In this document: one piece after another, positions 1 to 8,893 of the stretch | Position numbering within the stretch: position 1 is the first letter of the stretch | How the letters are laid out: every line of letters begins with the position of its first letter | Assembly: GCA_949358305.1 (NCBI GenBank) | Contig: OX442318.1 | Span: forward strand, 4,884,501-4,948,500 | Direction of reading: 5' to 3' | DNA: 64,000 nt | Source of the DNA: Strigamia acuminata | Taxonomy: Eukaryota > Arthropoda > Chilopoda > Geophilomorpha > Linotaeniidae | Notes under the pieces: model-generated | What the model was told of the DNA's origin: nothing | The model's database searches: none | The model's input: the letters and a program-made list of their open reading frames with translations, nothing else | Program-made: the position numbers and the translations under genes

Positions 1-218
1 TGAATAAATTAAAGGAAAAAACGTTTTTTTTTAATGGAAAAATACACAAAAATTGTTACAAATATCCAAACTTCAAACACAAGTTATTAGATTTTATGAA
101 AGTGCAAATTTCTTCATAAACTGGCAAATTGACGTTTAAACAACATACTGTTATTAAAGACTTCATTGAATTTGGCATTTCTAATAACTTGATGATCATC
201 TCTTGATTAATTGAATCA

Positions 219-1088
219 CTAACCAATAAATACTACACTGTTTAGATTAAGTGCACTCAATTCAGTAAGTGTTTGACATTTTTTAAGAGTTAAATGGTTT
301 AAATTCGGACTTTGTAGAAGTAACATTTCCATCTGTAATTCAGTAATATGTTGACATGATATTTCCAGATGATCTAGGTTTTTGAACGAATGCTTAGGTA
401 AATGATCCATATTTTCAGTGTTCAAAATTGAACAAACGTGTAATTGAAATGTTTTTAACTGTGGGCAATAATAATTAATCAGTCTAACATTAACTAATTT
501 AAAACCATAGAGTGTTAGACTGGTTACTCTTTGTGTCCGCGCCAACACAGTATTTAAATCCAGGTTCGTCGATGCACGTAAGCATAGATTGGATAAATTT
601 GGGAAAATGGTGGTCAGAATGGTGATATCTTCATTATAAATGCATCTAAATGCAACTCTATCAACGCCGCCTTCAATGGAATAAGTACTCAATGATGTTT
701 TCTCCGATTTGAATTGTTCTTTTAACAGATGAAATAAATCCTCCCAGTGTGCGTGTCCAAATATTTTTAAAATAGGCAGTTGGTTTAGGATGTTAAAACA
801 GCCCTGGGTTGTGACAAAACACATGGAAATGCTTAAATACTCCAGTTTCTTGCAATCACTTAATAAGCAGAGCCCATCATCAGTCGCACTTCTGCAGCAG
901 ATTAAGTCCAGATGTCGTAAGTGTAAACAATTTTTACCAATTGTATCTAGAACTTCATCCGTGCAATCTGCTCCACACCTGAACCACTGAAGTTGAGGCA
1001 ATTGCTGTAACAGTTCGACCGTATGTTCAGGTGGAATTTTCACATTGGGTATACTGTTCGTCATCAGGTCTAAATTCGAAAGGTTCAA
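219..1088 (-). CDS. Leucine-rich-repeat (F-box/LRR-like) protein, C-terminal part
   Basis: This open frame encodes about 289 residues with irregular leucine-rich repeats of the type seen in F-box/LRR substrate receptors: repeated L-x-x-L-x-L-x-x-C units such as LRHLDLICC, LEYLSISMC, LDHLEISC and LNHLTLKKC. It ends at TAG (219-221). There is no ATG at the left end of the frame: the first codon is TTG at 1088 and an in-frame TAG lies just upstream. The neighbouring frame (1027..1311) encodes what looks like the preceding part of the same protein, and the reading switches frame around 1080-1090 (after LLQVDQ). Either a one-base indel broke the gene or the assembly has an error here. Function as an SCF adaptor is inferred from LRR type only; no F-box is clearly visible. 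Confidence 0.5.
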   Translation of the reverse strand: MNLSNLDLMTNSIPNVKIPPEHTVELLQQLPQLQWFRCGADCTDEVLDTIGKNCLHLRHLDLICCRSATDDGLCLLSDCKKLEYLSISMCFVTTQGCFNILNQLPILKIFGHAHWEDLFHLLKEQFKSEKTSLSTYSIEGGVDRVAFRCIYNEDITILTTIFPNLSNLCLRASTNLDLNTVLARTQRVTSLTLYGFKLVNVRLINYYCPQLKTFQLHVCSILNTENMDHLPKHSFKNLDHLEISCQHITELQMEMLLLQSPNLNHLTLKKCQTLTELSALNLNSVVFIG

Positions 1089-1352
1089 ATTGATCTACTT
1101 GTAATAGACAAGGATACATGGGCTGTTTGAACATATCGAACGTATGTAATGATTTGGTGGCAGGATGGAAGAAAACGTTGAAATCCACGCGTACGGATGT
1201 TCTGTAGTTAAAATTCTCACTAAGACATTGATATATGTTAGAAATCAATATCGAAGGTTGATTCACCAGTTGTGTTTGAAAACTATCGAAATTAGTGCAA
1301 ACCATTTGCAAAACAATTGCTCCAGACTAGACGCTGATTTCCGGACTGACAT
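1027..1352 (-). pseudogene. Upstream segment of the LRR gene, out of frame with the downstream part
   Basis: The minus-strand frame 1027..1311 (about 94 codons) reads into the beginning of the LRR frame at 219..1088. Its segment FKQPMYPCLLQVDQ is followed, after a shift of one frame, by NLSNLDL of the next ORF, which would make a continuous protein. A further frame change near 1300 would connect it to an ATG at about 1352. Two frame changes within 300 bases point to a decayed gene, or to assembly indels. I see no splice signals that would remove the shifts. Confidence 0.35.
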
Positions 1353-1389
1353 GTTGCAAACTATACTTGGAGAAATGAATAAAATCTAA

Positions 1390-2070
1390 AAAGAGATGGC
1401 ATGTTTTATACTGTATACTACAGGATTACGCATTCAGAACGTTACCGCGAACGTACAGTAGATGCTAACGATAACAATGCGTTTACCGCAAAGCTGGAGA
1501 ATTGGGAGAAATGATGACAAATATTTGATTGTACTGTATACAGATTGTAGACTGGGAGAAATAAAGCCATGGATGTCCCTATTTATTGTCCTTATTAGGC
1601 ACCTTTTTAAGATTAAATTGCACCATTAAGATGTAAATATAACACCTTTATTTCATAATACACCCTTGGGTGCAAGTTTACTCCTGGATGATATTTTCAA
1701 ATGTGGTGGTGTAAATTTATATCCTTATGGTGCATCGTTAGTTTAATAGATACCATCTTTAGCAGTGGTTACTACTGGCATTCATGGATAAATGCTAAGT
1801 CAAAAAAATTAGGCTTAAAAGTGGATCCTAAGTTGTATGTATATTGTACAGTCACTTTTCTTTGTAACATTCGTTTTAATATATTTTTTTTATTCTCGAG
1901 AGTAAGAATAAAACATCATTAGTTTGATTTTAAGTAAACTTGTCTTTATTTAAATTTAGTATTTAATGTTTTGCTCCTAGACTTGTGGGTCATTACAAAA
2001 TGCTAATTTTATTGTGAATGCCATTGTTTGAAAATAATTTACAATTCAATGCCATATGTCAATGTTCAGT
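1390..2070. other. Gene-free AT-rich stretch
   Basis: I see no supported gene, RNA gene or element in this interval between the LRR gene and the LTR element. Short ORFs here (for example 1701..1922) have no recognisable protein features. The last four bases (CAGT, 2067-2070) are the left target-site duplication of the LTR element. Confidence 0.5.
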
Positions 2071-2890
2071 TGTCGCGTCCTACCTGGTGATAGGTTTAAA
2101 TAGCGCTAACGTGTAATACTTTACCTGTGATCAATTATGCAAATACCCAAATGAATACCAAATGTATTTAAATGAACAAGTAATTTATTCAATAGGCTTG
2201 AAGGCCTTAAAATACACTCAGTAATAATTCTAGAGTCGACGTGGTCAGCGTCGAACAAAGGATTTCTCAAGATGGCGTCGTCGGTTCCGCGTGGTCGGCA
2301 GAACAAAGGCGGCGTCTCGAGTTATCGTTAATTCGTCACGGATTCGTCTTCACGGACGCGGTGGAATGCTCTTTCGAGTCTTCTATCCGTGCCTGTTGTC
2401 TAGGGTTTGGTTTAGCGTCGCAGAGGCCTCGTCTAGGAACTTTGGGGTTCCCTACAAAGCACTCGGACACTTACTTCGGCGAATAATCGACTGGGCGATT
2501 ATTCTGGGTGATTTCACAAGGGCTATTCTCGTGCTTTCGCAGGAATAGCTCGCAAGTGACTTCGTGAGAGTTACAGTTTGCACTTTACTCAGCGATCCTC
2601 GATCAATCCTAACTTGTAGTTGAAGTTGGCCTGACGGTGAGGTAGTTGCTGTGTTCTTGGTGTCGTTTGTGTAAGTTCTGTCTTTTGGCGGGAATTTCTC
2701 CCTTTTATGGGTCAGTGTGAGGGGCCGGCGCAGCCAATGGGGGCTTGCCACCCGACACCTCACTCCCCTCGGGGCACACACCTGCTCAGAGAGAGGCGGA
2801 GCCAACACGAGAGGAATGACCCGTCTGTTGCAGTGAGTCAAAGGGCAAATATCCGCTTGGGGGGAATATTTATCCCTTTTGCTCACCACA
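2071..2890 (-). repeat. 3' LTR of the non-autonomous element (left copy)
   Basis: Direct repeat partner of 7552..8371. In element sense it begins TGTGGTGAGC and ends GGACGCGACA. A TATA-like GGGATAAATA lies about 12 bases into the element-sense LTR. Short ORFs within it are not supported as genes, because the same ORFs recur in both LTR copies. Confidence 0.9.
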
Positions 2891-2921
2891 CGTCCTTCCC
2901 CCAGCTTTGAACACGGGGTGT

Positions 2922-5900
2922 TCACAAGCGATCCCTAACTCTCCTCCAGCTCTTAGCCCGTGGTAACGTATAATCAAAACTTAAGGCTGAAGCCGGGATG
3001 TGTGGTGTCGGGAATAATTGGTTTCCGTTGGAAATAGAACGTGGGTTCACTTGCTCACTCATGGAGAACCAAACATGTTTATTTTTTGGTTTGCATGTTG
3101 TTTCGGTCTGTGTACGCCTCCAATGAGTGAGGAATACAATGAGAGTTCCACTGTCGTTGTGGGTGGCCGATGTCTCTATGGCAATGGTCAGTACAAATGG
3201 GCTAGCCGTATGAGTTGGAATTGACTTTGTTGTTCTCGGTACTCTGGGTTGTTGATCCTGTGAGTTCTGCGATGAGTCTTGTCGCTCCCGATTGTTAGTT
3301 GATGGTGAAGTTGTCGAGGGCTCAACTGCAAGTGGTAAAATGACACACCAGGGGCTGGTTGGCTGTTGGCTAGCTGATGTAATTGGCCAAGACAGTCCAT
3401 CTCTGTCGTGTGTCAAACCATAGTGGATGTTGCTTGTCGAGGGGACAACTGGGCTCCACATGTCGCTCATTGATGGAGGTATGCTTATATCCTCTCGATT
3501 AACGGTGGTCCAAACAGCCATAGCTTGTTTTACATGGCAATCTTGGGCCAAGTCCGTATTGGACAAAGTGGCGATGGCGACTTTGGCGTTTTCCATTTCA
3601 CGAAGAAAAGTCTTGAGTTTGTTACAATTGGGATTCTGCCAGCTGTTTGTATTATTGTCACGTTGCTGGTTAATGTTGATAGGGTTTATCTTCTCACAGA
3701 CTTGTGGGCGAATATTTCTCGCCTGAACGATGACTGGGTCAATTGGGGTTAATCGACTGCCCCACTTCTCGTTTGATAACTCCACCAGATGTCGTTCATC
3801 ATCTATTGGGGCTTCCGTCATTGAATTTTCGATTGAGGGGGCTGTACCGGCTTTGCTTTGTTTCTGGTGCTTGGCGCGGCCAAGCCCCACTGTGGTTGGT
3901 TCTTCATTTGCAATTTCTGTCGGCAGCGTTATTAAAGTCTTGATGCAGCGGTGAATGTGTTCTGACCATGTCTCCGGGAAAACTTCCGGCAGATATTGTG
4001 TCAGCCGATCCACATCCACAGGCTCTGATTTGTAGCTGTCTATTATTTGCAGCAGTTTGTAAGTATCGCCGCCCAGTCCAGCTCTGCTCGTGCCGGAACT
4101 GCCTCTTTGAACTGCCTGACTGGCAGCCGTATCCTTGGCTGCACTGAGCAGTTTGTGAATTTCTTTCCGAACATGGTCATTAGCTTCACAGTCCGTGAAT
4201 GGAATATCCGTTTCCAAATTGTGAATTCTCTCAAGTATGTCGAAATTTCGTGCAATCAGGTTTTGATTCCATTTGCACCCATATCCATATGTCTTGCTCG
4301 GGATATTCTTTAATTTGCCATCGAAATCTTTGAATATTTGAAAGACAAATTGCGTGTCATTGTCTGATAATACTTTTTTCTTGAATTTGAATTTCAGTGC
4401 TGCATCGAATAAATTCTCTGTGATCTCCACAGCAAAGCGTTTAGCGAGGGCACAGATCTTAATCCGCCCAGTGGCAACATATTGGGGATATTGTCCAATG
4501 AGATAAGAAGTGTTTTTTCTCATCCTGTCTGGGTGGCTGGTCAGCAGGAGCTCGTGTAACAAACAGAGGATTTGTTTCTTCAGAGTTGACTGCTCTGCTA
4601 CCATTCTAGTGTTGTCTGGCTCACTCCAATTGTCTTTGAAGTTTGGACACAGTTTGTCTTGCTCACAATCTGTTTTTAATGCTCCTTTCTCCCTTTTTGG
4701 CCTTTCTTGATTTTCTTCCAAAATTATTGTTGCTTTCTTTATCTCCTCTCCTCCCAAGATGTCTTCGTCTAACTGATTTGCTCTCTTGAGCTCTGAGAAG
4801 GAGCGGTTAGCAACAAACTCTTTATTGTGGCACTTCGTAGTGATATCGGGCGGTCGGCGCTTCATTGCAAATGGTTCGCAATTGGCCGCTTGACTCTGCG
4901 CCGGTCGGTTCTTTTTTTCTCTTGTCTTTTTTCGTTTCTCTTTTTGGTTTTGCATTCTGGTGGGCTTAGTAACTTGAGGAGTTTGTAATGTTTTAACGGG
5001 AGGTGGTTGAGCCATTTTTTCTAGCTGTTTTAATCCCACCGTTGCTCTGGTTTTTATCGGGCTGCGTGAAGAGGCCCTAATTTGACAGTCAATTTTGGGA
5101 TTATGCAACGTGCTTGATTGGTTAGGTTCATGAACGCAGTCTTTTAGTTTTTTCCTTTCATTTAGCCAGGGGGTGCATTTATATTTGTTCATTGGAGGTA
5201 ACAATCGATTCCATTGTCTGTCTTCTCGCTCGGGATGATGTTCGTCGCATTTCTGTTTGGCACGGTGAGGATGATTTGTTTTATCATTTTCAGAAGTGCT
5301 GTCTTCTGCTTCCTCCCTCTCCGAAATCGCTTGGCCCGGTTGGGCTGGAGTTACGTCAGGCTGTTTTTGTTGGTCAGTTTCCTGATGAGGATTTGATTGG
5401 TCATCTTGCAAAAGTTCTGGTTTGCCATTCGTAATTTTTGGCAACAAATCTTTAATTTTCTTCTTTGGCTTGTGTTTATAATTTTCAAATTCAGACTCGA
5501 GGCAACTTAGTAGTGTTTTAGTTCTACCCGATGCTTTCTCTCTGTTGTCCTTTGTCGTTTGCTCGTCGACATGCGGCTTGGGATTGGTTACAAAATCCTT
5601 TCCCTCCTGAGGACAAGGATGAGCGCTCTGTGAGGATCGATTAGAGGCGTTTGCTGGATCAGGGCAACGCTGGTCGCTGCTTCTCCTCGTCCGGTCCTTT
5701 CTTGATAATGGTCGGCCTGGTTGTTTGTTGTCCGACGAGTCGAAGGAGTCGGATGGGTCGCCTTGGGGGCAATTCTCCGTGTTCCTCGGTGGGACTTTGT
5801 CGCCATCCCGTGGCTTCTTCAAGCTTCCGGACGGTGGCAGCTTTTTTCCGTTGCCGCTCCCATAAAAAAGATGCCCTTTAGTTTCCTCATTCTCTGGGCA

Positions 5901-7481
5901 TTCGCGGTCTGTATCTGTACTCTTCCTATCGAGTAAAGCGTTAATGGTCACTCCAGTTTCGGATCTCTTTGTTGGATGATGGTTCCTTGATTTTGGTCCC
6001 AGTCGATCATTATCTTGAGATCTTCCTCTTTTTACCGCCCTCGTCGATTTTGACTTGTCTTTTTTATTTTTTTTCAAAATGTCTTGTTCGTATTCTTTTT
6101 GGAATTTCTCAGTTTCTTTTTTCCAATTCTCGGCTTCCCATCTTTTTTGTTCGTCTATTATTGCCTGTTTTTTGGCTTGATATTCTTCAGTCCATCTTTC
6201 TCGCTCCCATTCTTCCTGCTCTCTCAGGAATTGTTCTTTTTCCTTTCTAGCCTTTTCAGCTTTCATTCTTTCATGGTATTGTTCTTCCCACTTTTGGTGC
6301 TGAATTATGGCTTCTTCTCGTAATTTTTGCAGCTTTTCCATTTTATGTTGCGCCAGGAGTTCTCGGAATTGGTCCTTGTAGTCTTGGGCTTTTTTATGCT
6401 TTCCTTCTACGGTGACGTTCCATTCTTGCTTTATCTCGGCTTCCTGGTCTCCTCTCATTTTTTGTATCATCTTTTCCGTTTGCTCGGCTGTCCTTTTGTC
6501 GCGATGTTGTTTTTCTTTTTCTTTTTTCCAAAGTTCTTTTCTTTCTGCGCTCAGTCTTCGTTGTCGATTTATTGTTTCCAATATCACTTCTTCTCGAGCC
6601 TTTTCGCGGGCCTTGTGAAAGGCTTTATGGGGGTTTGGTATGAAGTCTCCGGTATCGCTGGGTGTTTCTTGTGGTACGGGCGTCTCGACTGCTGGTCCTG
6701 TGACGGGTGTCGAGGTTTTGGCCGCATAGATCGCATCAGTGAATAGGGAGATCGACTCCCAAACTGACGTTCCTATTGGGACGTCGATTACTGCTTTCAG
6801 CCGGGCAGCTTGTTGCGTTAGTTGTATCAAGTGAGCTATCTCGGGAGAGACCAAAGCAGGTCGCACCGTAACCTGGGGGGTTATCGGGGTCCCGCTCCTG
6901 CCTCGCTGCGGAGTTTGTTCTAGCCGTATTAAATGGGCCACTTCAGGAGAAACCGAGGCAGGCCTCGCCGTAACTTGGGAAGTTATCGGGGTCCCGCCCT
7001 GGTTTCGCACAAGAGTTTGATCCACTGGTGGCGATGGGTTGGTGCTGATGGTATTTGTTTGCCTTGGAGTTTTGTGTGTCTTCTCGGCCACTAATATCGA
7101 TACTCGTTCGGTTGATTGTTTGTGAATTTCTTCGCAATTTTCTGGAACTTTTGTATCGGTATCTTCGCAGGTTTGCGTATTTAAGGGAACCCGCTCTCGC
7201 TCTGGCCCAGGGGGGGCTGTGAGCGAGGCAGCTTGCTCCTCTTTCTGCGTATTCAAGGGAATCCGCTCTCGCTCTGCCCCATGGGGGGCTGTGAGCGAGG
7301 CAGCTTGCTCCTCTTTCTGCGCCTTCACTTTTTGTTTGTTCGCTCGGGCTTTCGCCTTAGCGGATTGTTCCAAAACTGGACCGCCCGACCTTTGGTGGTA
7401 GTCGGAGGTCCTGTTTCCCTTTCTGAGCATAGGTTGCTCCGTTTCAGACGCGGATTGTTCGTCTTTGTCTGACATTTTCAT
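2922..7481 (-). CDS. Giant ORF of unknown function inside LTR element
   Basis: About 1,519 codons from the ATG at 7481 (an alternative ATG lies two codons later) to the stop at 2922; the frame is open back to the LTR edge. The N-terminal 300 residues hold two tandem duplications: a 24-residue unit starting QKEEQAASLTAP, and a longer unit containing the VSPE-AHLI motif. Roughly residues 320-530 are a highly charged Glu/Lys/Arg/Gln-rich segment predicted to be a long coiled coil. Residues about 530-960 are polar and low complexity, with several basic clusters (KKKIK, EKRKKTREKK). A more ordered part follows (about 1000-1230), with LLHELLLTSHPDRMRKNTSY and a region rich in aromatic and hydrophobic residues. 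No CCHC knuckle, DSG/DTG protease, YxDD or DDE motif is visible. By position it could be a Gag-like structural protein that packages the element RNA, but that is inference; I do not recognise the family. Confidence 0.75.
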   Translation of the reverse strand: MKMSDKDEQSASETEQPMLRKGNRTSDYHQRSGGPVLEQSAKAKARANKQKVKAQKEEQAASLTAPHGAERERIPLNTQKEEQAASLTAPPGPERERVPLNTQTCEDTDTKVPENCEEIHKQSTERVSILVAEKTHKTPRQTNTISTNPSPPVDQTLVRNQGGTPITSQVTARPASVSPEVAHLIRLEQTPQRGRSGTPITPQVTVRPALVSPEIAHLIQLTQQAARLKAVIDVPIGTSVWESISLFTDAIYAAKTSTPVTGPAVETPVPQETPSDTGDFIPNPHKAFHKAREKAREEVILETINRQRRLSAERKELWKKEKEKQHRDKRTAEQTEKMIQKMRGDQEAEIKQEWNVTVEGKHKKAQDYKDQFRELLAQHKMEKLQKLREEAIIQHQKWEEQYHERMKAEKARKEKEQFLREQEEWERERWTEEYQAKKQAIIDEQKRWEAENWKKETEKFQKEYEQDILKKNKKDKSKSTRAVKRGRSQDNDRLGPKSRNHHPTKRSETGVTINALLDRKSTDTDRECPENEETKGHLFYGSGNGKKLPPSGSLKKPRDGDKVPPRNTENCPQGDPSDSFDSSDNKQPGRPLSRKDRTRRSSDQRCPDPANASNRSSQSAHPCPQEGKDFVTNPKPHVDEQTTKDNREKASGRTKTLLSCLESEFENYKHKPKKKIKDLLPKITNGKPELLQDDQSNPHQETDQQKQPDVTPAQPGQAISEREEAEDSTSENDKTNHPHRAKQKCDEHHPEREDRQWNRLLPPMNKYKCTPWLNERKKLKDCVHEPNQSSTLHNPKIDCQIRASSRSPIKTRATVGLKQLEKMAQPPPVKTLQTPQVTKPTRMQNQKEKRKKTREKKNRPAQSQAANCEPFAMKRRPPDITTKCHNKEFVANRSFSELKRANQLDEDILGGEEIKKATIILEENQERPKREKGALKTDCEQDKLCPNFKDNWSEPDNTRMVAEQSTLKKQILCLLHELLLTSHPDRMRKNTSYLIGQYPQYVATGRIKICALAKRFAVEITENLFDAALKFKFKKKVLSDNDTQFVFQIFKDFDGKLKNIPSKTYGYGCKWNQNLIARNFDILERIHNLETDIPFTDCEANDHVRKEIHKLLSAAKDTAASQAVQRGSSGTSRAGLGGDTYKLLQIIDSYKSEPVDVDRLTQYLPEVFPETWSEHIHRCIKTLITLPTEIANEEPTTVGLGRAKHQKQSKAGTAPSIENSMTEAPIDDERHLVELSNEKWGSRLTPIDPVIVQARNIRPQVCEKINPININQQRDNNTNSWQNPNCNKLKTFLREMENAKVAIATLSNTDLAQDCHVKQAMAVWTTVNREDISIPPSMSDMWSPVVPSTSNIHYGLTHDRDGLSWPITSASQQPTSPWCVILPLAVEPSTTSPSTNNRERQDSSQNSQDQQPRVPRTTKSIPTHTASPFVLTIAIETSATHNDSGTLIVFLTHWRRTQTETTCKPKNKHVWFSMSEQVNPRSISNGNQLFPTPHIPASALSFDYTLPRAKSWRRVRDRL

Positions 7482-7531
7482 TTGGTTATTTTTAAAAGAG
7501 ATCACAAGTTCAGTTTGAGATTTATTTCTAA

Positions 7532-7549
7532 ATCCCGGACAGGCCCCCA
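7532..7549 (-). promoter_or_regulatory. Primer-binding site resembling tRNA-Pro complement
   Basis: Two bases inside the 5' LTR, the minus strand reads TGGGGGCCTGTCCGGGAT. It starts TGG, complementary to the CCA tail of a tRNA, and differs at two adjacent positions from the classical proline-tRNA primer-binding site. It supports the minus orientation of the element. Confidence 0.7.
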
Positions 7550-7551
7550 CG

Positions 7552-8371
7552 TGTCGCGTCCTACCTGGTGATAGGTTTAAATAGCGCTAACGTGTAATAC
7601 TTTACCTGTGATCAATTATGCAAATACCCAAATGAATACCAAATGTATTTAAATGAACAAGTAATTTATTCAATAGGCTTGAAGGCCTTAAAATACACTC
7701 AGTAATAATTCTAGAGTCGACGTGGTCAGCGTCGAACAAAGGATTTCTCAAGATGGCGTCGTCGGTTCCGCGTGGTCGGCGGAACAAAGGCGGCGTCTCG
7801 AGTTGTCGTTAATTCGTCACGGATTCGTCTTCACGGACGCGGTGGAATGCTCTTTCGAGTCTTCTATCCGTGCCTGTTGTCTAGGGTTTGGTTTAGCGTC
7901 GCAGAGGCCTCGTCTAGGAACTTTGGGGTTCCCTACAAAGCACTCGGACACTTACTTCGGCGAATAATCGACTGGGCGATTATTCTGGGTGATTTCACAA
8001 GGGCTATTCTCGTGCTTTCGCAGGAATAGCTCGCAAGTGACTTCGTGAGAGTTACAGTTTGCACTTTACTCAGCGATCCTCGATCAATCCTAACTTGTAG
8101 TTGAAGTTGGCCTGACGGTGAGGTAGTTGCTGTGTTCTTGGTGTCGTTTGTGTAAGTTCTGTCTTTTGGCGGGAATTTCTCCCTTTTATGGGTCAGTGTG
8201 AGGGGCCGGCGCAGCCAATGGGGGCTTGCCACCCGACACCTCACTCCCCTCGGGGCACACACCTGCTCAGAGAGAGGCGGAGCCAACACGAGAGGAATGA
8301 CCCGTCTGTTGCAGTGAGTCAAAGGGCAAATATCCGCTTGGGGGGAATATTTATCCCTTTTGCTCACCACA
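7552..8371 (-). repeat. 5' LTR of the non-autonomous element (right copy)
   Basis: Matches 2071..2890 over its whole 820 bp at an offset of 5,481 with two substitutions noticed. It carries the presumptive promoter of the element, reading leftward into the giant ORF. Flanked on the right by the target-site duplication CAGT. Confidence 0.9.
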
Positions 8372-8772
8372 CAGTATACTAAAAGTTTATTCCGTTTTTA
8401 GCCCATTACCAACAGATTGTTGTTTCTCGTACGTTTTGTTGAAGAAATTGCTAAACAGCAGTAGAAATCCAACAGTGTGAAACAAAAAACTTGGGGGAAT
8501 AAATTTGGACCCATTGCAGTTGAACAGCAACATGGCAGAATTATGAAATATGAATATTACAAATTGAATCTGAAAAGAAATCAAAATTCTAATTCACTGG
8601 CTAACTAACACACATGGCTTAGCAGTCAGGGTTGGACCACAAATTTTTTTTTAGATAGATAGAATATCTAGTCGAGCTGCCGTCATCTCGATAACTAGAA
8701 AAATATTCAACCAAATTAAATTAAATCACCATTCACAGAATTTAAATACCAGCTTGACTTTAATTCATTCTC
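8372..8772. other. Spacer upstream of GT-1
   Basis: AT-rich sequence without a supported gene. From about 8705 onward it resembles the 5' flanks of GT-2 (10900-10990) and GT-3 (14200-14290), so it is part of the duplicated gene unit rather than unique DNA. Confidence 0.5.
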
Positions 8773-8781
8773 AACAGCTGT
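8773..8781 (+). promoter_or_regulatory. Shared upstream E-box palindrome of GT-1
   Basis: AACAGCTGT, an E-box (CAGCTG), is followed by CTA(C/T). The same block stands 70-125 bases before the ATG of most array genes: 14263 for GT-3, 23616 for GT-5, 45037 for GT-9, 48095 for GT-10, 50584 for GT-11. It is a candidate core regulatory site; its role is inferred from position and conservation only. Confidence 0.4.
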
Positions 8782-8893
8782 CTACACTACCGTATAATAA
8801 TTCCGAAAATAATTATTTAATTATTTAATAATTAATTAAACTATATTCAATTCTGTGAGCCTACATTCAAACTCAGCTTCAGCTTGATTAACA

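Larger units (their letters stand above)
2071..8371 (-). mobile_element. Non-autonomous LTR retrotransposon with one giant ORF
   Basis: Two direct repeats of 820 bp (2071..2890 and 7552..8371) start TG and end CA and flank a 4.66-kb interior. The four bases CAGT occur immediately outside both ends (2067-2070 and 8372-8375), a 4-bp target-site duplication. In element orientation (minus strand) the right LTR is the 5' LTR. It is followed by a primer-binding site resembling the tRNA-Pro complement (7532..7549), and a purine-rich tract (GGGGGAAGGA, about 2893-2902) precedes the 3' LTR. I found only two differences between the LTRs (near 2293 and 2317), so insertion is recent. The interior has a single long ORF and no protease, reverse transcriptase, RNase H or integrase, so the element must borrow enzymes from another element. 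Confidence 0.9.

Noticed and set aside
2241-2910. Several small plus- and minus-strand ORFs in the left LTR
   Set aside because: They recur identically at 7722..8382 in the other LTR, and are explained by LTR duplication, not by genes.
3018-7472. Many plus-strand ORFs of 60-139 codons within the LTR element
   Set aside because: They are shadows opposite the 1,519-codon minus-strand frame; their composition (Phe/Leu-rich) is the complement of its Glu/Lys-rich coiled coil.
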